Positions 26,581 through 34,464 of a stretch of DNA of 64,000 bases are shown one piece after another. The stretch is from Candidatus Cryptobacteroides intestinavium. Its GTDB lineage: Bacteria; Bacteroidota; Bacteroidia; Bacteroidales; UBA932. The position numbers and the translations under genes are program-made. The notes beneath the pieces were generated by a model that saw only the letters and a list, made by a program, of their open reading frames with translations, did no database searches and had not been told where the DNA came from. The stretch is from NCBI GenBank assembly GCA_017694845.1, contig JADIMI010000014.1, forward strand, positions 24,324 through 88,323, written 5' to 3'. Numbering within the stretch: position 1 is the first letter of the stretch; each line of letters starts with the position of its first letter.

Positions 26581-28614
26581 TCATTTGATGACCATTTCGC
26601 AGGAACGGCAGTCGAAAATGACAGTGAATCTCTGTCCGTTGTTGAGAAGATACAGGGGGGCGGCATCCGTGCCGCTCCTCTTTTCTGTACCCGCCGCGGC
26701 TGTTTTGCCGCCTGCCGGGGCGGGGCTGTTCCGGAATTTCGGGCAGAGGCCGAGTTCGTAGCGGATGCAGTATCTGGTGCGCATCAGTTCGACTCCCGTC
26801 CTGTGTGTCAGTTCGTAGGCCGGTTCGGTCACTTTGCAGCCGGCTTCCGTATACAGTTTTTCGGCAAGATGGTTTGATATGTTTGCCTTGTAGTCTGTCG
26901 ACAGATTCTTCGCTTCGCTCAGAATGACAGTCTTTGATGTTTCTTGGGCTTCGCTCAGAATGACAGTCTTTGATGTTTCTTGGGCTGCGCTCAGAATGGC
27001 GGATCTGTCATATTGAACGGAGCCGTCAGGCGGAGTGAAATATCTGCCGCCCCGCTCTGCGCTGCAGCCGGGAGCCAGACTGTCAAGCAGGTCTGCAAGG
27101 TCGTTGCGGATGGAGTTCAGGGCCGATGATGAAAGCAGAGGCAGAGATCCGCCATAGACAATATCCTTGACAGTGAAAGAGTAGATTCCGGAGGATTTTG
27201 AAAGCTGGGTCCGGATCATTGACTCCATTCTTCCGATGTTGGCTGCCATATCGTTCCATATTCCGGTATATGTCCTCCGTGCCTCTCTTCCGTCTTCGAT
27301 CGCTGCCGTTACAGTCAGTGTGCCGGTCCCGGATGCCTTACCGAATGAGACTGTTATTTCCGCAGCCAGTCTTCTTATACAGGTCTTTGATTCGAGTTCC
27401 CTTTCAAAGGCTATGTCATAGTTCCTGAATATCCTCGCCCCTTCAAACAGGGCCGGTGTGCTTTTGCAGTGGACCGAGGCACCTTCCCCGATATCTGCCC
27501 TCACTCCTTCGATGGAGCCATCCTTTCCTATGAATGAAAGTCCGTCTCCGTTGTGCACAGTGACCTTTCTGTCTCCGTATGGCCTGATGGTGAACGATGT
27601 CCTCTCCCTGTTGAGCCTGGTGACAGTCCCAAGTTCCTCTCCCATCGACTTGGCGGTGTCCATTGAGGCCCATTTACCTCTTCTCCCGTCTATGTACAGT
27701 TCTGTGTAGCCTCTGTTGAATGTCTTGTCCAGATCCGGGGTGAATCCGCCGCTGACCTTGCCGAAAGATGCCCTGCAGTATTTCCCTCCTGACTTCTCGA
27801 CAATCCTGTCCAGGGCGATTGAGTAGGCCCTGACCGTATTCCTTACGTATGAGATATTCTTCAGCCGTCCCTCTATCTTGAAAGACATTACACCTGCATC
27901 TGCAAGTTCTTCCAGCCGGGAGATGAGATTGTAGTCCTTCAGCGACAGCAGAGCCTTGTCCCGTACCAGAACTCTCCCGTCACTGTCGACAAGGTCATAT
28001 CTTGAACGGCAGGCCTGGATACAGGCCCCTCTGTTGGCACTCCGTCCGGCTATCTTTTCCGAAAGGTAGCACTGTCCGCTGTAGCAGACGCACAGGGCAC
28101 CGTGGACGAAGAACTCGATCTCGCAGCCGACAGATGAAGCTATCTCCTTTATCTGCCGGAGCGACATTTCCCGTTCAAGCACTATTCTGCTGAACCCGGA
28201 CGCCTCCAGCTCTTTCGCTCTGTCCACTGTCCTTATGGAGCACTGTGTCGATGCGTGAAGAGCCATTCTGGCCGGATCTATCCCACCATATCTCATTATG
28301 CTTCCAGCAAGCTCCACGACTGCCATATCCTGTACGATGACAGCATCGGCCCCGGCTTCATACAGTTCTTCCAGCATCTTCCGTGCATCTTCCAGTTCGC
28401 TGTCGTAGATGATCGTGTTGAAGGTTATGAAGACCTTCGCTCCGAATCTGTGCGCATATCCGCACAGTCTGGCTATGTCATTGATGTCATTTCCCGCGGC
28501 CTGTCTTGCCCCGAACCTAGGCCCTGCGATATATACGGCATCGGCACCGCAGTCGATTGCCGCGATGCCGATGTCAGCGTTCCTTGCGGGAGCAAGAAGT
28601 TCCAGCTTCCTCAT
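26581..28614 (-). CDS. Peptidase U32 / RlhA-like protein carrying a repeat insertion
   Basis: 677 residues. The TIM-barrel-like U32 core starts at residue 1 (MRKLELLAPARNADIG). The family cysteine cluster is visible (CVCYSGQCYLS, NRGACIQACRSRYDL). The signature KIEGRLKNISYVRNTVRAYS and a C-terminal extension follow. Characterised relatives with this length include RlhA, which hydroxylates 23S rRNA C2501, so an RNA-modification role is more likely than proteolysis. Residues about 535-573 are foreign to the family: a translated dispersed repeat (ILSEAQ, ETSKTV, ILSEAKNLS) with a 12-residue period, placed between the core and the Cys-containing tail. The TPR gene lies 21 bp upstream on the same strand. 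Confidence 0.85.
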   Translation of the reverse strand: MRKLELLAPARNADIGIAAIDCGADAVYIAGPRFGARQAAGNDINDIARLCGYAHRFGAKVFITFNTIIYDSELEDARKMLEELYEAGADAVIVQDMAVVELAGSIMRYGGIDPARMALHASTQCSIRTVDRAKELEASGFSRIVLEREMSLRQIKEIASSVGCEIEFFVHGALCVCYSGQCYLSEKIAGRSANRGACIQACRSRYDLVDSDGRVLVRDKALLSLKDYNLISRLEELADAGVMSFKIEGRLKNISYVRNTVRAYSIALDRIVEKSGGKYCRASFGKVSGGFTPDLDKTFNRGYTELYIDGRRGKWASMDTAKSMGEELGTVTRLNRERTSFTIRPYGDRKVTVHNGDGLSFIGKDGSIEGVRADIGEGASVHCKSTPALFEGARIFRNYDIAFERELESKTCIRRLAAEITVSFGKASGTGTLTVTAAIEDGREARRTYTGIWNDMAANIGRMESMIRTQLSKSSGIYSFTVKDIVYGGSLPLLSSSALNSIRNDLADLLDSLAPGCSAERGGRYFTPPDGSVQYDRSAILSAAQETSKTVILSEAQETSKTVILSEAKNLSTDYKANISNHLAEKLYTEAGCKVTEPAYELTHRTGVELMRTRYCIRYELGLCPKFRNSPAPAGGKTAAAGTEKRSGTDAAPLYLLNNGQRFTVIFDCRSCEMVIK
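26904..27002 (-). repeat. Dispersed repeat with two 36-bp tandem units inside the U32 gene
   Basis: A full inverse copy of the dispersed element is at 26904-26930. Two near-identical 36-bp units follow at 26931-26966 and 26967-27002, differing at three or four bases. Since 36 bp is 12 codons, the frame is kept and the units read ETSKTVILSEAQ/K. Confidence 0.85.
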
Positions 28615-28635
28615 GGATTTCCCCTTTCCGGCGGA

Positions 28636-29571
28636 TTACTGCTGGAGTGCCTTGAGCTGCTCCTGCGCCTGGGTGCCGTACTGCTGGTCGGAAGCTACTT
28701 TCTGATAGTATTCGATAGCCTTCTCCTTGTTGCCTGCCTGCTGGTAGAGGACAGCGATGGTGAAGGTATAGGCGTTTACGTTCCTTGCCTTAGGCATTGA
28801 TATGTATTTCTCGAAATAGGAGATGGCGGCGGCGTTGTCGTTGAGCTTCTGTGCAGAATTGGCAGCGATCAGATAAGTGTTTGCATTGCTGTCGACATAT
28901 GATATTGACTTTTCTGCAGCCTCTATCGCCTCGGTGTATTTCTTTGCCTTGTAGTAGGAGTTAGCAACCCTGAGGTAGAGGTTTGCAAGCTGCTTTGTAG
29001 CGTCTGAGCTTTCCCCGAGTTCTCCGGCCTTGGTGTAGGCTGCTTCAGCCTCGGCGATCTTGCCTGATGATGCAAGTGCGCTTCCCAGAAGAAGGTATGC
29101 CCTTCCGTTGTCAGGGTCGGCTGCGATAGCTTCGTTATAGGCGTTGACAGCATTGGCAAAATCCTTCTCCTTCAGGAGGTCGTTGGCTTTCTGAAGAAGC
29201 ACCTGAGGCACGAGTTCGATCGCCTCTGTCTCTGTATCTGCATTTCCGTATTCCTTTGCCACTGTCGCAGCTTCCTTGAGGCTTGTCACCGCTTTGTCAT
29301 ATTCCTTGTTCTGTATGAAGTCCTTGGCTATGGACAGCATCACGCCAGGGATGACGTTCTTGCAGTTTGCGGCGACATCGTTGCCGGATTCTCCGCAGGC
29401 CTCTGCCATCGTCAATGCTTGCTTGAACGAGTCGAGTGCAGTCGTGTTGTCTCCCATCTGGAGCGCCATTACTCCGTTGTTGTAAGTGTTTGTCGCCTGT
29501 TCCAGATCCTGCGCTGAAACCGTCGCTGCAGCGAGGATTGCCGCAGCTGCCATAAGAATGATCCTTTTCAT
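28636..29571 (-). CDS. Exported tetratricopeptide-repeat protein
   Basis: 311 residues with signal peptide MKRIILMAAAAILAAATVSA. At least six TPR-like helix pairs run through the body. Recognisable ones are ATNTYNNGVMALQMGDNTTALDSFKQAL, ANDLLKEKDFANAVNAYNEAIAADPDNGRAYLLLGSAL and VANSYYKAKKYTEAIEAAEKSI. It is probably a periplasmic scaffold. Its promoter faces that of the M16-like gene. The U32 gene follows after 21 bp and is likely co-transcribed. No specific partner can be named. Confidence 0.85.
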   Translation of the reverse strand: MKRIILMAAAAILAAATVSAQDLEQATNTYNNGVMALQMGDNTTALDSFKQALTMAEACGESGNDVAANCKNVIPGVMLSIAKDFIQNKEYDKAVTSLKEAATVAKEYGNADTETEAIELVPQVLLQKANDLLKEKDFANAVNAYNEAIAADPDNGRAYLLLGSALASSGKIAEAEAAYTKAGELGESSDATKQLANLYLRVANSYYKAKKYTEAIEAAEKSISYVDSNANTYLIAANSAQKLNDNAAAISYFEKYISMPKARNVNAYTFTIAVLYQQAGNKEKAIEYYQKVASDQQYGTQAQEQLKALQQ

Positions 29572-29620
29572 AATTTATAGAGTTTATTCATTTGATATCC
29601 AAATATCATTTGCCAACTCA

Positions 29621-29628
29621 CAAAGTTA
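29621..29628 (-). promoter_or_regulatory. -7 element for the TPR gene
   Basis: On the minus strand it reads TAACTTTG, 49 bp upstream of the TPR start. A TTG at 29652-29650 lies 21 bp further upstream as a possible -33. Confidence 0.5.
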
Positions 29629-29641
29629 GCAAAATTTGTTT

Positions 29642-29649
29642 TAATTTTG
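29642..29649 (+). promoter_or_regulatory. -7 element for the M16-like gene
   Basis: TAATTTTG, 19 bp before the ATG at 29669. It overlaps the -33 zone of the divergent TPR promoter, so the two may compete. Confidence 0.5.
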
Positions 29650-29668
29650 CAATCAAGGTAATATAAAA

Positions 29669-32299
29669 ATGGACAGGATGCGTTATATATATTCAGTCGC
29701 CGTGTTCCTGCTGGCAGTTACGGCGGCTGCTTTCCCGGCTCCTCCGCAGCTGCCTTCCGACCCTGCGGTGACGTACGGGACATTGCCTAACGGTCTGACA
29801 TATTACATTGTGACTAACCCATCCGAGAAAGGAATGGCGGAATTCGCCCTTGTCCGGAGGAGGGGAGCGGATGCTGGAAGTCATCAGGAGCATTCGGATG
29901 CGGTGCTCCGGGCAAGGGCGTCTGTCACTGTGATCCCGAGGGTGTCGGGATCTTCCGTAAGAGACTATGCTTCCAGGAACGGGGCGGCATCGCAGCTGTG
30001 CAGGAAGGATGCTCCTGTCGGTGTAAGGGTAACGCCTGATGCTGTGGTATACCGTTTCGGGTCCTATCCTGTATCCGGCAGGGATGTGCTCATCGATTCC
30101 ACTCTCCTTATGATATTCAGCATTGTTGAAAACGCCGTCGATGGCGAGATGGAGTCCGATGCCATCATAGTCTCCGGTGATGTCAGCAAGGATGCTGTGC
30201 TTTCCAAGATGAAGCTGCTGTCACTGATGGTGCCACCGGTCCGGCAGATGCCTGTCGATACATCATATGCGTGGAAGGAGAGGACGGTTCCGGAATGCAC
30301 CGTGAAGGTGGACTCATCTGCTGCAGCGGCAAGGATTTCCATCACATATTCCAGCCCGAGGACTCCCCGTGAATATATGTCTTCTGTCGTCCCGACAATG
30401 ACAGAATATCTGGTAGGGGTGCTGGACAGGGTGCTCGGCAGAAGGATATCGGTAGAGATGGGCCGTCGGGACATTCCTGTATCCGGCATCCGTTTCAGAT
30501 ATGCCGGAAGCCGGGACTTGGGCGGGGATGAGACATACACTGTCTCCGTGACGGTCGACAACGGAAAGGTGAAGGAGGCGGTCTCCGTATTGACGGGAAT
30601 TGTCGCGGATCTGGATGTGAACGGTGCCAGGGAGAAGGAATATTCGGGAGCGAGGAACGAATATCTTGTGCAGCAGTACCGGCGGTCGCTGGATCCCGTC
30701 GTGTGCAACAGCGCTTATGTGGATGAGTGCATTTCCTCCTTCCTCTACGGATCTGTCCCGGTGTCTGTGAGCGACAGGTTCGGCTTCCTTGTGAGGGGGG
30801 ATCTGCCGGATTCCACATTGACGAGGCTTTTCAACAGGTATGTCTCCGAACTGTTCGATGACAATGACAATCTCCGCGTGTCTGTAGTGGCGGATTCTCT
30901 GTATCTTGAGGATGATGCAGTTCTTTCATCGTTTATGGACGCCTGGAAGAAGGCTGCCTTGGCCGATACGCTGACGGCGTATGCATCCAGCAGGTGCGAC
31001 TCTCTCGTGCTGCCGGATGTCCCGACGGAGAAACTCAAGGTCGAAAAGACTTTGAAGGAATCAGTCTCGGGAGGGACGATGTGGACGTTTTCCAACGGGA
31101 TGAAAGTGGTATACAAGAGGATGTCTACCGGAGGCCTTTTCTATTATGACCTGATGCTGAGAGGGGGATATTCTGTGGTGAAGGATCTCAGGAGGGGGGA
31201 AGGCGCATTCTATTCGGATATACTTGAGACGTTCGACATTTCCGGCCTCAGGAGCGAAGATTTCAACGATATGATGCTTTCTGAAGGGATAACGATGTCC
31301 AGCAGGGTGACGGCATCGGATATGGATATCTACGGGCTGGCGCCGAGGCCCTCTCTGACCCTCCTTTTCAAGTGTCTGAAGGCGGTCGCGAATGACCGTA
31401 GGGTCAACAGCAGGGCGTTTGACTATTATGCAAAGTGCGAGAAACTACGACTTGCGGCCCGGGCTGGGTCACTGTCAGGCAGGAAGGCTGCAATCGACAG
31501 CCTTATGTGCCCGTCATATCACTATTCTTCTGAAAAATCCCCTGAAAACCTGTTCCCTGATGCCTGTGCCAGGGCGGAGTCTTTCTTCAATTCCAGTTTC
31601 TCCAGAGTGAACGATGGTGTGCTGGTCATTGTCGGGGATATGGAAGAGACGGCGATGAAGCGGTTCCTGCAGAGGAACCTGCAGGGGTTCAAGACAGAGC
31701 CTATGTCATCTGCGCGTATCAGGCTTCCGTACCAGCCTATATCCGGCTGGACGACGCATATAGTGGATGGCAGGAGGCAGAGCCTTGATGTGGCGATGTC
31801 GGTCCCTGTGGCCTTCACCGCAGGGAACTATATGGCAATGAAAGTGGCTGCATCGGCGCTGGAGAATGAACTTGCCAGAAGGTTTGTGGGGACAGGTGCA
31901 TCGGTAAGGGTGTTCAGTGAATTTTCCGGCTATCCGCAGGAGAGGGTGAATTTCCTTGTGTCCGTCACAGACCTTGACATAGACTCTCTCCCGCTGGATG
32001 AAACGGGCAGGGATCCACTCGTGCTCCTTTATGATGTCAGGGCGGTGCTGTCGGATATGTCTGCGGCTCCGCTTCCGGATGACAGGATAGCGGTATGCAG
32101 GGATATGGTGAAGAACATGATACTTTCATTGCAGAATGACCCTGAATACTGGACGGATATGGTCAGGGCCAGGTTTGCGTATGGAAAGGACCTCAATACG
32201 GGTTATGCGGAAAAGGTGGATTCCGTCCAGGCGGAAAAGGTCAGGGAGATTATTTCAGGGCTTGCATCCGCAGGAAGGGTGGAGTATATTGTAAGATAG
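29669..32299 (+). CDS. M16-fold (insulinase/PqqL-like) protein lacking the zinc site
   Basis: 876 residues with an N-terminal signal or anchor (MRYIYSVAVFLLAVTAAAFPA). The opening DPAVTYGTLPNGLTYYIV and the repeated half-domain (SGGTMWTFSNGMKVVYKR, near 465-485) are those of Bacteroidota M16 peptidases. At the place where HxxEH should follow ALVRRRGA, the sequence is H-Q-E-H (72-75), one residue short. The usual aligned glycine/helix context (HFLEHMAFNGT) is also gone. It is predicted to be catalytically dead and to act as a binding or chaperone partner of an active M16 subunit not seen here. The DUF3109 ATG follows the stop directly. Confidence 0.8.
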   Translation: MDRMRYIYSVAVFLLAVTAAAFPAPPQLPSDPAVTYGTLPNGLTYYIVTNPSEKGMAEFALVRRRGADAGSHQEHSDAVLRARASVTVIPRVSGSSVRDYASRNGAASQLCRKDAPVGVRVTPDAVVYRFGSYPVSGRDVLIDSTLLMIFSIVENAVDGEMESDAIIVSGDVSKDAVLSKMKLLSLMVPPVRQMPVDTSYAWKERTVPECTVKVDSSAAAARISITYSSPRTPREYMSSVVPTMTEYLVGVLDRVLGRRISVEMGRRDIPVSGIRFRYAGSRDLGGDETYTVSVTVDNGKVKEAVSVLTGIVADLDVNGAREKEYSGARNEYLVQQYRRSLDPVVCNSAYVDECISSFLYGSVPVSVSDRFGFLVRGDLPDSTLTRLFNRYVSELFDDNDNLRVSVVADSLYLEDDAVLSSFMDAWKKAALADTLTAYASSRCDSLVLPDVPTEKLKVEKTLKESVSGGTMWTFSNGMKVVYKRMSTGGLFYYDLMLRGGYSVVKDLRRGEGAFYSDILETFDISGLRSEDFNDMMLSEGITMSSRVTASDMDIYGLAPRPSLTLLFKCLKAVANDRRVNSRAFDYYAKCEKLRLAARAGSLSGRKAAIDSLMCPSYHYSSEKSPENLFPDACARAESFFNSSFSRVNDGVLVIVGDMEETAMKRFLQRNLQGFKTEPMSSARIRLPYQPISGWTTHIVDGRRQSLDVAMSVPVAFTAGNYMAMKVAASALENELARRFVGTGASVRVFSEFSGYPQERVNFLVSVTDLDIDSLPLDETGRDPLVLLYDVRAVLSDMSAAPLPDDRIAVCRDMVKNMILSLQNDPEYWTDMVRARFAYGKDLNTGYAEKVDSVQAEKVREIISGLASAGRVEYIVR

Positions 32300-32905
32300 A
32301 TGATGCTTATGGACAGAAGGACAATGCCTTCGATAATACAGATCGGCGACTGTCTTGTCTCTTCGGAGATCCTGACGGAATATTTCGCCTGTGACTATGC
32401 CAGATGCAAGGGATGCTGCTGTATCATCGGAGACAGCGGGGCTCCTCTGGAGGATGGGGAGCAGGAAAAGATAGAGAGGAACTACCATATATTCTCCCCT
32501 CTGATGCGTGAACAGGGAAGGTGTGCGGTAGGAGAGAAAGGTTTCTTCGAAATAGATGCCGACGGGGATATGGTCACACCTCTTGTGCCCGGCGGCGAGG
32601 AATGCGCATATACGTGTTTCGGGGAGGACGGCAGCTGCTTCTGTGCAATGGAGCGTATGTGGTTCGATGGGAAAGGGGACTTCCGCAAGCCGGCATCGTG
32701 CTGGCTTTATCCGATAAGGGTGTCGGTCCTGGGCAACGGCCTACGTGCTCTCAACCTTCACAGGTGGGAGATATGCAGGGATGCCTTTGCGAAAGGACGC
32801 AGGGAAGGGATACGGGTGTTCGAGTTTCTTGAAGAGCCTATTGTCCACTGTTTCGGCCGGGAATTCTTTCAAGCCCTGAAACAATGCGCAGAACATCCTT
32901 TCTGA
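32300..32905 (+). CDS. DUF3109 family cysteine-rich protein
   Basis: 201 residues. The family signature is plain: IQIGDCLVSSEILTEYFACDYARCKGCCCI followed by GDSGAPL, and later cysteines in EECAYTCFGEDGSCFCAM and SCWLYPIRV. The cysteine pattern suggests a metal or Fe-S site; function is unknown. A start at the Met of MPSIIQIGD (32324) would fit relatives better than the ATG at 32300, which abuts the M16-like stop codon. Its last 68 bp overlap the 3' end of the convergent membrane-protein gene. Confidence 0.85.
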   Translation: MMLMDRRTMPSIIQIGDCLVSSEILTEYFACDYARCKGCCCIIGDSGAPLEDGEQEKIERNYHIFSPLMREQGRCAVGEKGFFEIDADGDMVTPLVPGGEECAYTCFGEDGSCFCAMERMWFDGKGDFRKPASCWLYPIRVSVLGNGLRALNLHRWEICRDAFAKGRREGIRVFEFLEEPIVHCFGREFFQALKQCAEHPF

Positions 32906-33308
32906 GCCCTTCCACCATGACTCCTCCTTCGGCGGAGGTGATGGTGATCCTGTCTTCGTACATTCTCGACAGCCTGCTGACAGAGCCGTTGTGCCTGAAT
33001 GTCATAAGGCCGGGCTTCGCTTTCTCCAGGCTGTAGTAGTGGTTCTCCATAAACTTCTTGATCTCTCCTCTGGTCTCATCCCAGCTGCCTGACATTGCGG
33101 CATCTCTGGTGACGTACCCGATCCGCGGATAGATCGCGGAGACTGCAGCGAACAGGATCGCGATCTGCCACAGGGCATCGTATCCGTTGCGGAACATCGA
33201 GCCGATGTCAGGCTCCACCACCTTGATCAGCACGAGGAGCGCCATTATTATTACAATCAGAACGGAGAGATAGATGAAGTATTTGACGGCCCTGAGAAAA
33301 TATTTCAT
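32838..33308 (-). CDS. Small membrane protein of unknown function
   Basis: 156 residues from the Met at 33308. Two hydrophobic segments (YFIYLSVLIVIIMALLVLI, about 10-28, and ALWQIAILFAAVSAIYPRIGYV, about 45-66) are followed by a soluble domain with a basic helix and short beta strands (GLMTFRHNGSVSRLSRMYEDRITITS). I do not recognise a family. The frame extends upstream to 33536, but a minus-strand -7 box at 33337-33330 places transcription start near 33323. Translation therefore probably begins at 33308 or 33320. It overlaps the DUF3109 gene tail to tail by 68 bp. Confidence 0.65.
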   Translation of the reverse strand: MKYFLRAVKYFIYLSVLIVIIMALLVLIKVVEPDIGSMFRNGYDALWQIAILFAAVSAIYPRIGYVTRDAAMSGSWDETRGEIKKFMENHYYSLEKAKPGLMTFRHNGSVSRLSRMYEDRITITSAEGGVMVEGLRKDVLRIVSGLERIPGRNSGQ

Positions 33309-33329
33309 AACAGTCTTCATTTGCATATG

Positions 33330-33337
33330 CAAATATA
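33330..33337 (-). promoter_or_regulatory. -7 element for the small membrane protein gene
   Basis: TATATTTG on the minus strand, 22-29 bp upstream of the Met at 33308. It decides the start, since longer reading-frame versions would lie upstream of the transcript. Confidence 0.55.
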
Positions 33338-33358
33338 CGGACTTTTTCAAATTATTTG

Positions 33359-33366
33359 TATATTTG
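33359..33366 (+). promoter_or_regulatory. -7 element for the coiled-coil protein gene
   Basis: TATATTTG on the plus strand, 55 bp before the ATG at 33422 and overlapping the upstream ATG at 33356. The start at 33422 is therefore preferred. It is the same octamer as the divergent box 22 bp away. Confidence 0.55.
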
Positions 33367-33421
33367 TACGATAGAGTTGCAAACCAGCCGGCATCCGTAT
33401 GATGCCGTAAAAGAACCAGAT

Positions 33422-34330
33422 ATGGAAGAGAACAGAATGATTGAACCGGTACAGGATGGAAGGCCGGGTCAGGAAGCGGGTCTGAAGAAGACAATGTATG
33501 CTCTCGCCGCGGTGGCTGCCGTCCTGCTTGTGGCACTTGCTGCTGTATGGATCGAGAGATCCTCTCTCGTGAAGGAGCTTCAGATCGAGAAGGAGGACCT
33601 TACTGCGGAGATGATAGCTCTCCAGAATGACTATGCCAGCCTGTCCTCCGATTATGAATCTATCAATATGCAGCTGGATTCTTCACGCGAGGAGGTCTCT
33701 CAGCTGATAGAAAGGATAAAGAAGACCGAGGCGACAAACAGAAGCAAGATCCGTCAGTATGAGAAAGAGCTGGGGACGCTCAGGAGCATAATGAGAAACT
33801 ATATCGTTCAGATAGACTCTCTGAACACCCTGAACCAGAAGCTCACTGCAGATGCCGCTGCGGCGCGCAGGGAGGCGGCTGAAAGCAGAAGGCAGAACGA
33901 GGAGCTGAACAGGACGGTGGAGACATTGTCAGACCAGGTGGCTGCAGGGTCGGTGATCAAGGGGCGCGGTATCAGGCTGGATGCCTACAACGCCTCCAAC
34001 AGGATAACGGACAGGAGCAGCAGGGTCGTACGTCTTATGGCGACATTGAGTCTTGTCGAGAACGACCTTGCAGAGAAAGGGTCTGTACGGGTATATATAC
34101 AGGTAAAGGATCCCGAGGGTGTACTGCTGACCAATTCCAGCAGCAGGGAGTTCATGCTGGATGGGCAGCCGGTGATGGCGTCTGCTTCACGCGCTGTAGA
34201 CTATCAGGGATCAGAAGTCGAGCTCAGTATATATCTCAACGATATACCTGACTACGTCAAGGGAATATATACTGTCGAGGCATTCACGGAGAAAGGAAGT
34301 CTGGGTACCGCAGAGCTTATGTTGAGGTAG
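33422..34330 (+). CDS. Membrane-anchored coiled-coil protein of unknown function
   Basis: 302 residues from MEENRMIEPV. A short cytoplasmic segment and one transmembrane helix (MYALAAVAAVLLVALAAVWI, about 25-44) lead into a long heptad-patterned coiled coil (about 47-180, rich in Glu, Lys, Gln and Leu). A C-terminal beta domain of about 115 residues follows (GIRLDAYNASNR to GTAELMLR). The design of anchor, periplasmic rod and beta tip is common in Bacteroidota proteins without assigned function. A hairpin past the stop probably ends its transcript. Confidence 0.7.
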   Translation: MEENRMIEPVQDGRPGQEAGLKKTMYALAAVAAVLLVALAAVWIERSSLVKELQIEKEDLTAEMIALQNDYASLSSDYESINMQLDSSREEVSQLIERIKKTEATNRSKIRQYEKELGTLRSIMRNYIVQIDSLNTLNQKLTADAAAARREAAESRRQNEELNRTVETLSDQVAAGSVIKGRGIRLDAYNASNRITDRSSRVVRLMATLSLVENDLAEKGSVRVYIQVKDPEGVLLTNSSSREFMLDGQPVMASASRAVDYQGSEVELSIYLNDIPDYVKGIYTVEAFTEKGSLGTAELMLR

Positions 34331-34413
34331 TGTTCCCGTCATTGGAATACGGCGGTGTGTCATAATTGCAGACTGCTCTCAATGCCTTGCATTTTATTAA
34401 TTCTAATACACTT

Positions 34414-34456
34414 AAGGGGCTGCGCCAAAATTTATCATTTTGACATGGCCCCTTTT
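34414..34456 (+). terminator. Terminator-like long hairpin
   Basis: AAGGGGC pairs with GCCCCTT, an inner CAAAAT/ATTTTG stem lies within, and TTTT follows. It ends 84-126 bp past the coiled-coil gene and 8 bp before the HemW start. Confidence 0.55.
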
Positions 34457-34464
34457 GATATAGT

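Noticed and set aside
26904..27002. Considered as a CRISPR-like repeat array
   Set aside because: The repeats abut without spacers, have only two full units, lie inside a coding frame and belong to a dispersed family.
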